From NCBI GenBank assembly GCA_964459205.1, contig CAYWKJ010000031.1:1-13526 (forward strand): a DNA stretch of 13,526 bases. The letters run 5' to 3'. Position 1 is the stretch's first letter; each line of letters begins with the position of its first letter. This document shows positions 1 through 6,605 of this stretch, one piece after another. A program made the translations under genes and the position numbers. The notes under the pieces were generated by a model, which worked only from the letters and a program-made list of their open reading frames with translations, was not told the origin of the DNA and searched no databases. The DNA comes from JABJMC01 sp964459205. GTDB taxonomy: Bacteria > Patescibacteriota > Gracilibacteria > UBA1369 > UBA12473.

Positions 1-2
1 CG

Positions 3-1610
3 CCAAAATCAAAACCGGCCCGTCAATTGCGGTCACTGCTTCTTGCTGTGGCGGGAGATGATTGGCAATCGATTTATTCCTGGCGCGGGGCAACGATGCG
101 TAATATTTTGGATTTTGAAAAAGATTATCCGGAGGCCACAATTATTAAATTAGAGCAGAATTACAGGTCAACATCGGTGATTTTGGATGCTAGTCACGCG
201 GTGATTGAAAAAAACAAAGCCCGTACGAAAAAAAAGTTGTGGACTGAACAAGACGGCGGGGAAAAGATTCGAATTTGGGAAGCGATTGATGAGCGGGACG
301 AGGGATTGATGATTTCCAAAGAAATTCAACGCTTACTTTTGGAGCACGAAAAACCTGATTATCGGGATTTTGCGATTTTGTATCGGACCAATGCGCAATC
401 ACGTGTGGTGGAAGAGGCTATGATGCGTCACGGGATCCCCTATCGAATTGTGGGAGGCGTAAAGTTTTACAAACGAAAAGAGATTAAAGATGTGCTGGCT
501 TATTTGCGTTTAATTGAAAACCCGGCGGATAGTGTGAGTTTGCTGCGGGTGATAAACACTCCCCCGCGTAAGATTGGGGGGCGGACTTTGGAGGTTTTGC
601 AAGATTTGGCGCGAGCGCGTGGTGATGAGCCGCTGTATTCGGTGATGCGTGATATTGAGGCGATTGGAGAGAATCGGCTACCCGAACAAAAGATGATGAC
701 TCTAGGTAAATTTGTGAAAATTATTGCTAAAATGCAGAAGATTAATCAGGAATTTGCCGCGGCTGGCGTGATTAAGCATTTGTTAGAAGAATGCGGGTAT
801 AAGGACTTTTTATTAGACGGCTCAACAGATGGGGAAACACGATTTGAAAACGTGCGAGAGCTTGTTTCGGTGGCCAGTAAATATGACAAATTGGAGCCTG
901 GAATTTCACTTTCTACGTTTTTGGAAGAGGTGGCGCTTATTTCGGATTTAGACAAGATTCAAGATGATGATAATGCCGTGACTTTGATGACTTTGCATTC
1001 GGCTAAAGGGCTGGAATTCAGAAATGTTTTTATTTGTGGAATGGAAGAAGGAGTTTTTCCTCATTCACGAAGTATGTTTGAGCCAAACGAGTTGGAGGAA
1101 GAACGGCGGCTGATGTACGTGGGACTAACGCGGGCTATGGAACGAGCGTATTTGTTGTATGCGGAACGAAGATTGCTTTATGGCGATATGAAACAGAATG
1201 CGCCGTCACAGTTTTTGCGTGATTTACCCGAAGATTTAACAGAGACAAATTGGGAAGATGAATCGATTTCGGATGAGGCAAAAGAAGTTGGTGGAATTTT
1301 GGGACAATATTTGAAAAAGAAGGGTCGTGGTTTTGCTGGAGGAATGAGGCGTGTGCCTGTGGAGAGTAAAAGTGGATTTTATGCAGACCCAGAACCGCAA
1401 TACGATGGAATTGATGAGCTGCCGGACGATGATTTAACAGGAGGCGACATCATTGAGTATGGGCCGGGCGATCGCGTGCACCATCATACTTTTGGTGAGG
1501 GCGTGGTGGCCGCGGTGCAGGGTGGAGTGATTACTGTTGCGTTTAAAGACGCGAAATACGGGGTTAAAAAATTAGCGGCCTCAGTGGCTCCGCTGAAGAA
1601 ATTGGATTAG
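3..1610 (+). CDS. pcrA: UvrD/PcrA/Rep-type superfamily 1 DNA helicase, C-terminal part (5' end outside window)
   Basis: ATP-driven 3'-5' DNA helicase of the UvrD/PcrA family, used in excision repair and in clearing replication or recombination intermediates. The frame is open from base 3, so the gene enters from outside the window. The Walker A and DEFQD-type motifs are missing only because they lie upstream. Visible are motif III (GDDWQSIYSWRGA, about nt 54-92), motif IV (LEQNYRST, about 150-175), motif V (TLHSAKGLEF, about 990-1019) and motif VI (RRLMYVGLTRA, about 1105-1137). The last 45 or so codons (GDRVHHHTFGEGVV to APLKKL) match the Tudor-like C-terminal tail typical of PcrA/UvrD, so the 3' end is intact. 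The TTG at 27 is not a credible start because conserved sequence begins right after it. The stop is TAG. UvrD and PcrA cannot be separated on this fragment; the tail favours PcrA-like naming. Confidence 0.95.
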   Translation, partial: PKSKPARQLRSLLLAVAGDDWQSIYSWRGATMRNILDFEKDYPEATIIKLEQNYRSTSVILDASHAVIEKNKARTKKKLWTEQDGGEKIRIWEAIDERDEGLMISKEIQRLLLEHEKPDYRDFAILYRTNAQSRVVEEAMMRHGIPYRIVGGVKFYKRKEIKDVLAYLRLIENPADSVSLLRVINTPPRKIGGRTLEVLQDLARARGDEPLYSVMRDIEAIGENRLPEQKMMTLGKFVKIIAKMQKINQEFAAAGVIKHLLEECGYKDFLLDGSTDGETRFENVRELVSVASKYDKLEPGISLSTFLEEVALISDLDKIQDDDNAVTLMTLHSAKGLEFRNVFICGMEEGVFPHSRSMFEPNELEEERRLMYVGLTRAMERAYLLYAERRLLYGDMKQNAPSQFLRDLPEDLTETNWEDESISDEAKEVGGILGQYLKKKGRGFAGGMRRVPVESKSGFYADPEPQYDGIDELPDDDLTGGDIIEYGPGDRVHHHTFGEGVVAAVQGGVITVAFKDAKYGVKKLAASVAPLKKLD

Positions 1611-1638
1611 GAAAACAGTCTATTAAGGGCGTATTATT

Positions 1639-1665
1639 ATGAAAATATTTCCATCCAAATTATGA
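1639..1665 (+). CDS. Possible 8-codon leader peptide overlapping the next start
   Basis: A mini-ORF (MKIFPSKL, TGA stop) ends in an ATGA overlap with the start codon of the amidotransferase-like gene at 1662. The sequence around its start (ATTATGAAAATA) is nearly repeated at the downstream start. An AAGGG lies about 11 nt upstream. This could couple translation to a downstream gene that has no Shine-Dalgarno of its own, or it may be a chance or duplicated start. Evidence is weak. Confidence 0.2.
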   Translation: MKIFPSKL

Positions 1666-2240
1666 AAATACTCATAATAAATAGTGCCGAGCCAAAAGAA
1701 AGGGGCTTTGTAGATCCAATAGTTCAAGCATTGGATGGGATAGACTTAGAAATAAACATATGTGAATGGAGAAAAAATTCTGATGATTTAGACTCTTATG
1801 ATGCAATTATCATTAGCGCATCCCCAAGGGGAGATAATGCAAATTTTAAAGATCGCATCAAAGCCTTTAACTGGCTTAGAACTATAACAAAACCTGTGCT
1901 TGGAATATGCGCTGGGCAGCAATTCATTGGGTTTATTTTCGGTAGTGATTTAATTAAAAACCAAGAAATCGAAGATGGATTCTTCACTGTGCAGATTAAA
2001 GCGGACAACCCTTTATTTAAGGGATGTAAGCATGAATTTGAAGTAGAACAGCATCATAATGATTCCATCACATTGCCAGATAGATTTGAACTATTAGCCA
2101 GCTCATCTAAGTGCAAAGTACAAGCCATTTGCCACAAAAATAAACCGATTTTTAGTGTTCAGTGGCATACAGAGAGATCTAATCCAGAAATCATTAGGAA
2201 TTTTGTTGATATCGCAAAAGAAATTTCAGAAGTTAGCTAG
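1662..2240 (+). CDS. Stand-alone class I glutamine amidotransferase-like protein
   Basis: 192-residue protein with the class I glutamine amidotransferase (GATase1) fold and little else. GICAGQQ at 81-87 is the nucleophile elbow (Cys83), and VQWHTE at 166-171 supplies the His169/Glu171 pair, so the Cys-His-Glu triad is complete. The family takes ammonia from glutamine or hydrolyses gamma-glutamyl bonds. No synthase domain is fused and no partner is adjacent, so the substrate cannot be assigned. The N-terminal MKILIINSAE strand and the ASPRG turn (about 53-57) fit the fold. No Shine-Dalgarno precedes the ATG; a mini-ORF overlaps it. Codon use differs from flanking genes: it is A+T-rich and uses ATA for Ile often, which the helicase and RuBisCO rarely do. 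That suggests separate acquisition. The stop is TAG, followed by a terminator-like hairpin. Confidence 0.82.
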   Translation: MKILIINSAEPKERGFVDPIVQALDGIDLEINICEWRKNSDDLDSYDAIIISASPRGDNANFKDRIKAFNWLRTITKPVLGICAGQQFIGFIFGSDLIKNQEIEDGFFTVQIKADNPLFKGCKHEFEVEQHHNDSITLPDRFELLASSSKCKVQAICHKNKPIFSVQWHTERSNPEIIRNFVDIAKEISEVS

Positions 2241-2257
2241 TTGATTTTTCTTTTAGG

Positions 2258-2289
2258 AAAACGGCCCACAGAGATGTGAGCCGCTTTTT
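2258..2289. terminator. Bidirectional rho-independent terminator between convergent genes
   Basis: CGGC-c-CACA / TGTG-a-GCCG forms an eight-base-pair stem (2262-2270 with 2275-2283) with one C.A mismatch and a GAGA loop. It is followed on + by CTTTTT and on - by TTTTCC. It sits 17 nt after the amidotransferase-like gene and 59 nt beyond the end of the opposing lipoprotein gene, where one hairpin can stop both. Confidence 0.7.
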
Positions 2290-2348
2290 GAGGTGTGATT
2301 TTGAGGTGGATGGCGGGTCGCCTTTGTGGCGCAGAAAATGCGAGTGCG

Positions 2349-4145
2349 CTACCAGCTATTGCCGTGAGGGCCGCCGTAGGCTCCTTGGTGGTTTTGGGTG
2401 TTGTCGGGGTTGTTGTAGATGGGGTTGGGGTTGCCGCTATGGAGGCAGGAAGACCCGGCCTGCAGGGTAAAGTCGCCGATAGAAGGATCCGTGAAGGCCG
2501 GGTCAACAGTCGAATTGCCGAGTCCCAGGGTGACGTTCCCGCTGGTGCTTCCTTGCGCGTTGTCGTAGTAGGTGTTGTAGTTGGCAGTGAGGGTGTAGGC
2601 GGCGTTGTCGAGATGGATTCCGTAATAGGTGTGCCCTACAGAAATCGTGTTTTCGACGTGTCCACTAGCGTCGGTGGCCCAAATGCCACCGCAACCACAC
2701 TGATAGAAAACTGCGTTGCGAACTGTGAAACTGGAGTTGTCGCCGGCACGCACCCCACTGTGACCCGCATTGGTTACGATCAGGTTGGAGATTTGGATAT
2801 CTGTAGCTGATCCAAAAAGCGTGACCCCGTAACTGTCAGGCTCGTCGATGCGGACGTTTTGAATCGTCGCGCTGGCCCCGCTGTAGATCACGATGCCGGT
2901 AGTTGTTCCACTTGCTTCGATGTAGAGTTGCCGCAAAGTGAGCATGCCGCCATTTAGCTCGATTACGCGTCCACCAGCGCCGTGTAGAGTAAACCCTTCG
3001 AGTACAGCCGTGTTGGTTTCGCCACTGGCGGCCAGAACGAGCGGGTCGTATTGGCCGGTTTCGACGCCATAGAGGTGCGTCTGATCTGGGCCATCCAAGG
3101 AACGCACGGTGATGTCTTCGCCACTGAAGGCAAAGTCCTCGTGGTAATCACCAGACTCAACGCAAACGACTTCACCAGTTACGGCGAGGTCGATCGCCTC
3201 CTGAATGGTTGGAATGTCGAGCGGAACGGTGTAGTTGCAACCGTCATCCGCATCGTCATCGTCATCCGCATCGTCATCGTCATCCGCGAGATCGTCATCG
3301 TCGCCCGGATCACTGTCATCATCCGACTGGTCGTCGTCAGATCCAGGGTCGGAGTCATCGTCGTCGCCGAGGGGGTTGTCCGGCTGACCGTCGCCGTTGC
3401 AGTCGATGTAGCCCTGGTGCCCGTACCAGCAACCGGTGGTGAGGTTCTCGTGTCCGGATATAGGCTCGGGCACCGCTGCTTCGCCGCTTAAGTAAAACGC
3501 GAAGTGCAAGTGCGTGCCGGGATGTTCGGGGCAGGCGCTGCCAAGTACGTAGCCCGAGTTGCCGCAGAGTCCAATGACATCGGCTTGTGTGACCTCCTGG
3601 CCGGCGTAAACCTGGGTTTCGTCGAAATGGGCATAACGGGACTTGTATCCCTGCCCATGATCGATCAGCACATAGTTGCCGTAGCCGTCGTGGTCGTAGG
3701 CCACGATCTCGACCACGCCCTCGCGGACCGGGTAAATCGGCTGGCGCCAGGATTCACATCCCGCGAGGGCGAAATCCAAGGCGTACCGATCATCGACCCA
3801 GTCGTAGCCGTAGTCCATGTGCGATCCTTCATTGTAGGCCCGTGTTAGCTGCCAAACTTCTCCTTCTGAGAAAGGGAGCTTGAGTTCGCTAGTGGGACCA
3901 CCGACCCCGTCGGCATCATCGTCCCCTGACGCATCATCATCCGAGGAGTTCGTGTCGTCGTCCGAGATGACATCATCGTCTCCGATGTCGTCATCTGCGG
4001 GATCTGCGTCGTCGTCACTGGCGTCAGGCCAGTCCGGATCGTCGACGTACTCCTTGTCATTGTTGCTGGCAAAACCCACATTCAGGCATCCCGAAAGATA
4101 CCCGCACGTAAGCGCGAATAAAACAATCCACTTGTTACTGGGCAT
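2349..4145 (-). CDS. Asp-rich lipoprotein: M23-like peptidase domain plus parallel beta-helix domain
   Basis: 598-residue predicted exported lipoprotein. Order: signal peptide with lipobox LSGC (Cys20); Asp-rich linker (about 35-80); M23/LytM-type domain (about 90-225); Ca-loop-like motif DCNGDGQPD (248-256); second, nearly pure Asp linker (260-302); right-handed beta-helix (about 303-560); and a C-terminal NPIYNNPDNTQNHQGAYGG motif that commonly ends such helices. In the M23 part YAH (171-173) and HLHF (212-215) are kept, but the usual HxxxD zinc motif reads RYALD (120-124), with Arg for the first His. Peptidase activity is therefore uncertain. The gene is clearly richer in G+C than its neighbours and has a strong Shine-Dalgarno, unlike them. 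The Asp-linker plus beta-helix style recalls Myxococcota/deltaproteobacterial surface proteins. Foreign origin is inferred, and an assembly chimera is not excluded. It lies 17 nt downstream of a second lipoprotein gene. Confidence 0.85.
   Translation of the reverse strand: MPSNKWIVLFALTCGYLSGCLNVGFASNNDKEYVDDPDWPDASDDDADPADDDIGDDDVISDDDTNSSDDDASGDDDADGVGGPTSELKLPFSEGEVWQLTRAYNEGSHMDYGYDWVDDRYALDFALAGCESWRQPIYPVREGVVEIVAYDHDGYGNYVLIDHGQGYKSRYAHFDETQVYAGQEVTQADVIGLCGNSGYVLGSACPEHPGTHLHFAFYLSGEAAVPEPISGHENLTTGCWYGHQGYIDCNGDGQPDNPLGDDDDSDPGSDDDQSDDDSDPGDDDDLADDDDDADDDDDADDGCNYTVPLDIPTIQEAIDLAVTGEVVCVESGDYHEDFAFSGEDITVRSLDGPDQTHLYGVETGQYDPLVLAASGETNTAVLEGFTLHGAGGRVIELNGGMLTLRQLYIEASGTTTGIVIYSGASATIQNVRIDEPDSYGVTLFGSATDIQISNLIVTNAGHSGVRAGDNSSFTVRNAVFYQCGCGGIWATDASGHVENTISVGHTYYGIHLDNAAYTLTANYNTYYDNAQGSTSGNVTLGLGNSTVDPAFTDPSIGDFTLQAGSSCLHSGNPNPIYNNPDNTQNHQGAYGGPHGNSW
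3243..3299 (-). repeat. 18-nt tandem repeat encoding the Asp-rich linker
   Basis: On + the unit GTCATCCGCATCGTCATC occurs at 3243-3260 and 3261-3278, with a degenerate third copy to about 3299. It encodes the DDDDADD run of the second Asp linker, a likely site of length variation by slippage. Confidence 0.75.
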
Positions 4146-4151
4146 TTTTGA

Positions 4152-4158
4152 CCTCCTT
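4152..4158 (-). promoter_or_regulatory. Canonical Shine-Dalgarno AAGGAGG for the Asp-rich lipoprotein gene
   Basis: AAGGAGG on the - strand ends 6 nt before the ATG at 4145 and fixes that start. It is the only convincing Shine-Dalgarno seen before any gene in the window. It lies in the 17-nt gap after the TGA of the upstream lipoprotein gene. Confidence 0.85.
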
Positions 4159-4162
4159 AGTG

Positions 4163-4549
4163 TCAGTTTGTCGCCCGAAAAGACTCTTGTACTTGTGTCA
4201 CTTGTTCTTTATGACCAGGTGTTGACGCCTCGAAATAGGCGCTAAATCCAATAATTTCATCTCCTAAATCGTAATAATAAATCTGAAAATCACTCATGAA
4301 CTTCCCAGTTCGGATCATAATCGGCGCCTCATCGAGACTACGTTCAGCTATAAAATCTATATCGTCAGCCTGAAAAAGCGCCATTTTAATGGCCTCCTCT
4401 TGATCCCAAAATTGGATTTCGTTATGACTTTTGGTCACAGTCCAATTAGATGGATACTCAAGAGTAAAATGCTCGTCTTGATAGGTTAAAGTCGTTCGCA
4501 TACAACCCGCGAACGTAAAAAGGGCAATAATAAAAATAATCTTTTTCAT
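4163..4549 (-). CDS. Small predicted lipoprotein of unknown function
   Basis: 128-residue protein with a short signal peptide and a lipobox-like FAGC (Cys16), so it is probably lipid-anchored outside the cell membrane. The mature part (TYQDEHFTLEYPSNWTV onward) resembles the short alpha/beta domains of PsbP/DcrB-like extracytoplasmic proteins, where an F-x-I/L-x-YP-x-x-W opening is typical. That is family resemblance only and no function follows from it. It is the upstream gene of a two-gene - strand unit with the Asp-rich lipoprotein, but its composition is A+T-rich like the rest of the window. No Shine-Dalgarno precedes the ATG. It is the only confident gene here ending in TGA, and an in-frame TAA follows two codons later. 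It diverges from the RuBisCO operon across 4550-4859. Confidence 0.75.
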   Translation of the reverse strand: MKKIIFIIALFTFAGCMRTTLTYQDEHFTLEYPSNWTVTKSHNEIQFWDQEEAIKMALFQADDIDFIAERSLDEAPIMIRTGKFMSDFQIYYYDLGDEIIGFSAYFEASTPGHKEQVTQVQESFRATN

Positions 4550-4684
4550 AAAAATAGATGTTAAGGAGCCTCTCTTTCAAAGATCTTTCGCCCCCACCCT
4601 AACAAACCCACATGAACTAGTTCTAACAAAAAGATGAATAAAATATGAACGGGAAAAGAGGCGGTTGGGGGTGTCCTTGGCGCG

Positions 4685-4706
4685 CATGTACCAAACGTTT
4701 GACATG
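4685..4706. promoter_or_regulatory. Dyad operator candidate, copy A
   Basis: CATGT-ac-CAAACGTTTG-ACATG is a near-perfect palindrome (core CAAACGTTTG perfect, arms CATGT/ACATG offset by two bases). It lies inside the 28-nt block that is identical in both modules. It looks like the site of a dimeric DNA-binding regulator. It contains TTGACA, but no -10 follows at 16-18 nt in either copy. Confidence 0.6.
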
Positions 4707-4801
4707 TTGCTCTCGCGCCACCTGGAAAAGTGGTATTCCTGTCAAGCTATTGTACATGCACCAAAAGGTATACCCCTACTCCTCCCCCGCGGCCCACAAA
4801 A

Positions 4802-4831
4802 TTGTGCAAAACCCACCTAATAATGTACAAT
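4802..4831 (+). promoter_or_regulatory. Candidate promoter of the RuBisCO operon
   Basis: TTGTGC (4802-4807), 18 nt, TACAAT (4826-4831). The -35-like hexamer overlaps the dyad CACAA-AA-TTGTG (4795-4806), which is also present upstream of ymdB. The predicted 5' UTR is about 20 nt without a Shine-Dalgarno. Hexamers are inferred by eye and the conserved position in both modules is the main support. Confidence 0.5.
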
Positions 4832-4859
4832 CAACAAGACACAATTTAACCTCTCAAAA

Positions 4860-6179
4860 ATGCAAGAACGTTATATTAATTTTGATCTTGATCCACTCGC
4901 GGACGGCAAATATATGCTGGTGGTTTTTCATATCATCCCAAAAGAAGGGCATGATTTAGTTGGAACTGCTTCGGAAGTGGCGGCTGAATCTAGTACTGGC
5001 TCTAATCTTCGCGTGGGAACAGCTACAGATTTTTCGGATGATTTAAACGCGATTGTTTACAAGGCTGATGAAGAGAAAAACCTGGTTTGGATTGCTTATC
5101 CGTGGCGAATTTTTGACCGTGGCGGGAATGTGCAAAATCTGCTGACTTTTGTGGTTGGAAATGTTTTTGGAATGTCTGATGTGGTGGCTTTGCGGGCCGT
5201 AGATTGCTGGATGCCAAAAGAAATGTTGGAGCATTATGATGGGCCGTCGACCACGATCACAGATTTGAAGAAGTATCTTAAAATCGACGGCCGACCAGTA
5301 CTCGGCACGATTGTAAAACCCAAAATTGGCTTAAAGCCAAAAGAATTTGCTGAAGTTTGTTATCAATTCTGGTCAGGTGGCGGTGATTTTGTGAAATTTG
5401 ATGAACCACAAGCTGATCAAGAATTCTGTCCGTTCAACGAATGTGTCGATGAAATTCGCTTAGCCATGGATCGCGCTGAAGAAGCTACTGGCGATACTAA
5501 AGTCATGTCTTTTAATATTTCCGCTCCTGATTTTATGATGATGCAAGAACGCGCTGAATATATTAAATCTAAGATGAAACCAGGTTCATATGCGTTCTTG
5601 GTGGACGGAATCACTGCTGGGTGGACCGCTCTACAAACCGCACGCCGTATGTGGCCAGAAGTTTTCCTACACTTCCATCGTGCGGGGCACGGTGCCTTTA
5701 CGCGCCAGGAAAACCCAATTGGATTCTCCGTTCCATTTATGACTATGATGGGGCGTATCTCTGGTGCTTCTGGAATGCACACTGGGACAGCCGGAATTGG
5801 TAAAATGGCCGGATCTGAGGGAGAAGATATCATGGCTGCTCACGCAGCGTTATTCCCAGAATCCGAAGGCCACTATTTTAAACAAGACTGGTACGGCATG
5901 AACGGCATGTGTCCTATTGCCTCCGGCGGACTCAATCCTGTGCTTCTCAAACCCTACGCCGACGCCGTCGGCACCACAGACTTCATCACTACTATGGGTG
6001 GTGGAGTTCATTCTCATCCTGGGGGCACATCTAAGGGCGCTACAGCCCTTCGCCAAGCCTGCGCCGCCTGGGAAGAAGGCATCAAACTCACTGAACACGC
6101 CAAAGATCACGAAGAATTAGCAACCGCCATCGAGTTCTACACCAACAAAGTCCCTTATACTAAAAAATATCTAGAATAA
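4860..6179 (+). CDS. rbcL: Ribulose-1,5-bisphosphate carboxylase/oxygenase large subunit, form II/III type
   Basis: Carboxylates ribulose 1,5-bisphosphate to two 3-phosphoglycerates. In archaea and candidate-phyla bacteria, form III and II/III enzymes usually act in nucleotide (AMP) salvage rather than a Calvin cycle. The 439-residue protein is complete. By comparison with known enzymes, visible active-site residues are Glu43 (AAESSTG), Asn101, Lys153 (IVKPK), carbamylated Lys179 with metal ligands Asp181/Glu182 (GGGDFVKFDEPQ), His273/Arg274 (HFHRAGH), His307, loop-6 Lys315 (GTAGIGKM), Ser355 (ASGG) and the phosphate-binding MGGG (379-382). All catalytic positions look intact. The start ATG gives the expected N terminus; no Shine-Dalgarno is seen. 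It heads a four-gene + strand operon behind regulatory module A. AMP phosphorylase, ribose-1,5-bisphosphate isomerase and phosphoribulokinase are not in the window. II/III rather than II or III is judged from length and motif style, not a tree. Confidence 0.93.
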   Translation: MQERYINFDLDPLADGKYMLVVFHIIPKEGHDLVGTASEVAAESSTGSNLRVGTATDFSDDLNAIVYKADEEKNLVWIAYPWRIFDRGGNVQNLLTFVVGNVFGMSDVVALRAVDCWMPKEMLEHYDGPSTTITDLKKYLKIDGRPVLGTIVKPKIGLKPKEFAEVCYQFWSGGGDFVKFDEPQADQEFCPFNECVDEIRLAMDRAEEATGDTKVMSFNISAPDFMMMQERAEYIKSKMKPGSYAFLVDGITAGWTALQTARRMWPEVFLHFHRAGHGAFTRQENPIGFSVPFMTMMGRISGASGMHTGTAGIGKMAGSEGEDIMAAHAALFPESEGHYFKQDWYGMNGMCPIASGGLNPVLLKPYADAVGTTDFITTMGGGVHSHPGGTSKGATALRQACAAWEEGIKLTEHAKDHEELATAIEFYTNKVPYTKKYLE

Positions 6180-6206
6180 TTTTTATTCATTTTTAACCCT
6201 CCCACC

Positions 6207-6590
6207 ATGCGAAAAATTTCTATTTTCTTTGGAGTCGTAGCCCTGTTGATCGGTGGCTGCGTGGCCCTTGTTTTTACTCTGACTGCTGGTTTGCCGGCCG
6301 CAGCAGATGCGTTTTTCTCTACCGCTGCTAGTGGCGATGTAGAAACTGCTTACGAAATGACGGCAAGCGGTTTTCAAGACGAAGTTGAGATCGAGGAAAT
6401 GATAGATTTCTTGGATGCCAGTGGCTTAGATGGTTATGATAGTGCTACTTGGTCTACTCGTTCTTTTGAAAATGAGTGGGGGTACCTTGAAGGAACAGTA
6501 ACTACCGACGAAGGGGAACTAGTCCCACTTTTTATAGACCTTTTAAAGGAAGATGACACTTGGAAAGTCTACTACATTGAGCTCCTATAA
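6207..6590 (+). CDS. Small membrane-anchored NTF2-like (DUF4864/DUF4878-style) protein
   Basis: 127-residue protein. Residues about 4-30 form one hydrophobic helix, either a membrane anchor or an uncleaved signal. IGGC (Cys18) is a poor lipobox because the hydrophobic stretch continues beyond it. The rest begins AAADAFFSTAASGDVETAYE, the opening helix pattern of small NTF2-like extracytoplasmic domains, and ends in a beta-rich part (LVPLFIDLLKEDDTWKVYYI) where a W-K-V-x-x-I strand is typical of DUF4864/DUF4878-like proteins. Such domains are often ligand-binding or structural, and no enzymatic residues can be named. It starts 27 nt after the RuBisCO stop and ends 15 nt before the next gene, so it is probably co-transcribed. 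No Shine-Dalgarno is visible. Confidence 0.7.
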   Translation: MRKISIFFGVVALLIGGCVALVFTLTAGLPAAADAFFSTAASGDVETAYEMTASGFQDEVEIEEMIDFLDASGLDGYDSATWSTRSFENEWGYLEGTVTTDEGELVPLFIDLLKEDDTWKVYYIELL

Positions 6591-6605
6591 TTTCTTGATA
6601 AGTTC

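Larger units (their letters stand above)
4633..4831 (+). promoter_or_regulatory. Regulatory module copy A, upstream of the RuBisCO operon
   Basis: This is the main content of the 310-nt non-coding stretch 4550-4859. It aligns with 10505-10317 read on -. Matching blocks here are GATGAA...ATGAACGGG (from 4633), GGGGTGTCC (4668-4676), a 28-nt identical block (4681-4708), ACCTGGAAAaGTGGTATTC (4720-4738, one mismatch), GCTATTGTACATG (4746-4758), GGTATACC (4767-4774), ACTCCTCC (4778-4785) and CACAAAATTGTGCAAAA (4795-4811). CATGTAC at 4685-4691 and GTACATG at 4752-4758 are inverted with about 60 nt between them, also in both copies. Reading frames are not preserved between copies, so DNA- or RNA-level function is more likely than coding. 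The stretch 4550-4632 shows nothing clear. Confidence 0.85.

Noticed and set aside
1..60. Frameshift at the beginning of the helicase fragment
   Set aside because: The frame is open from base 3 and joins directly to the VAGDDWQSIY motif. Too little upstream sequence is present to claim a disruption.
4163..4165. TGA read as glycine (Gracilibacteria-type code)
   Set aside because: All other genes are full length without in-frame TGA, so reassignment is not needed here. Read-through would add only two residues.
2276..4245. Several long + strand frames (e.g. 2295-2810, 3051-3491, 3504-3848) opposite the lipoprotein gene
   Set aside because: They mirror the G+C-rich, GAT/GAC-repeat coding on the other strand, have no family resemblance, and consist of low-complexity Val/Arg/His runs.
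4699..4704. TTGACA inside the palindrome as a classical -35 box
   Set aside because: At 16-18 nt downstream both copies read CTGGAA, not a -10. The -10-like boxes near the genes are better placed.
4633..4831. Module as a terminal repeat of a transposon or a MITE
   Set aside because: No target-site duplications, no transposase between or beside the copies, and each copy sits exactly before a gene start in the same orientation to it. Not fully excluded.
4645..4959. 104-codon + frame across the regulatory module and the RuBisCO start
   Set aside because: The frame is not kept in the second module copy (stop and frame shift within the first 20 codons) and it runs into the true rbcL frame, so it is a by-product.
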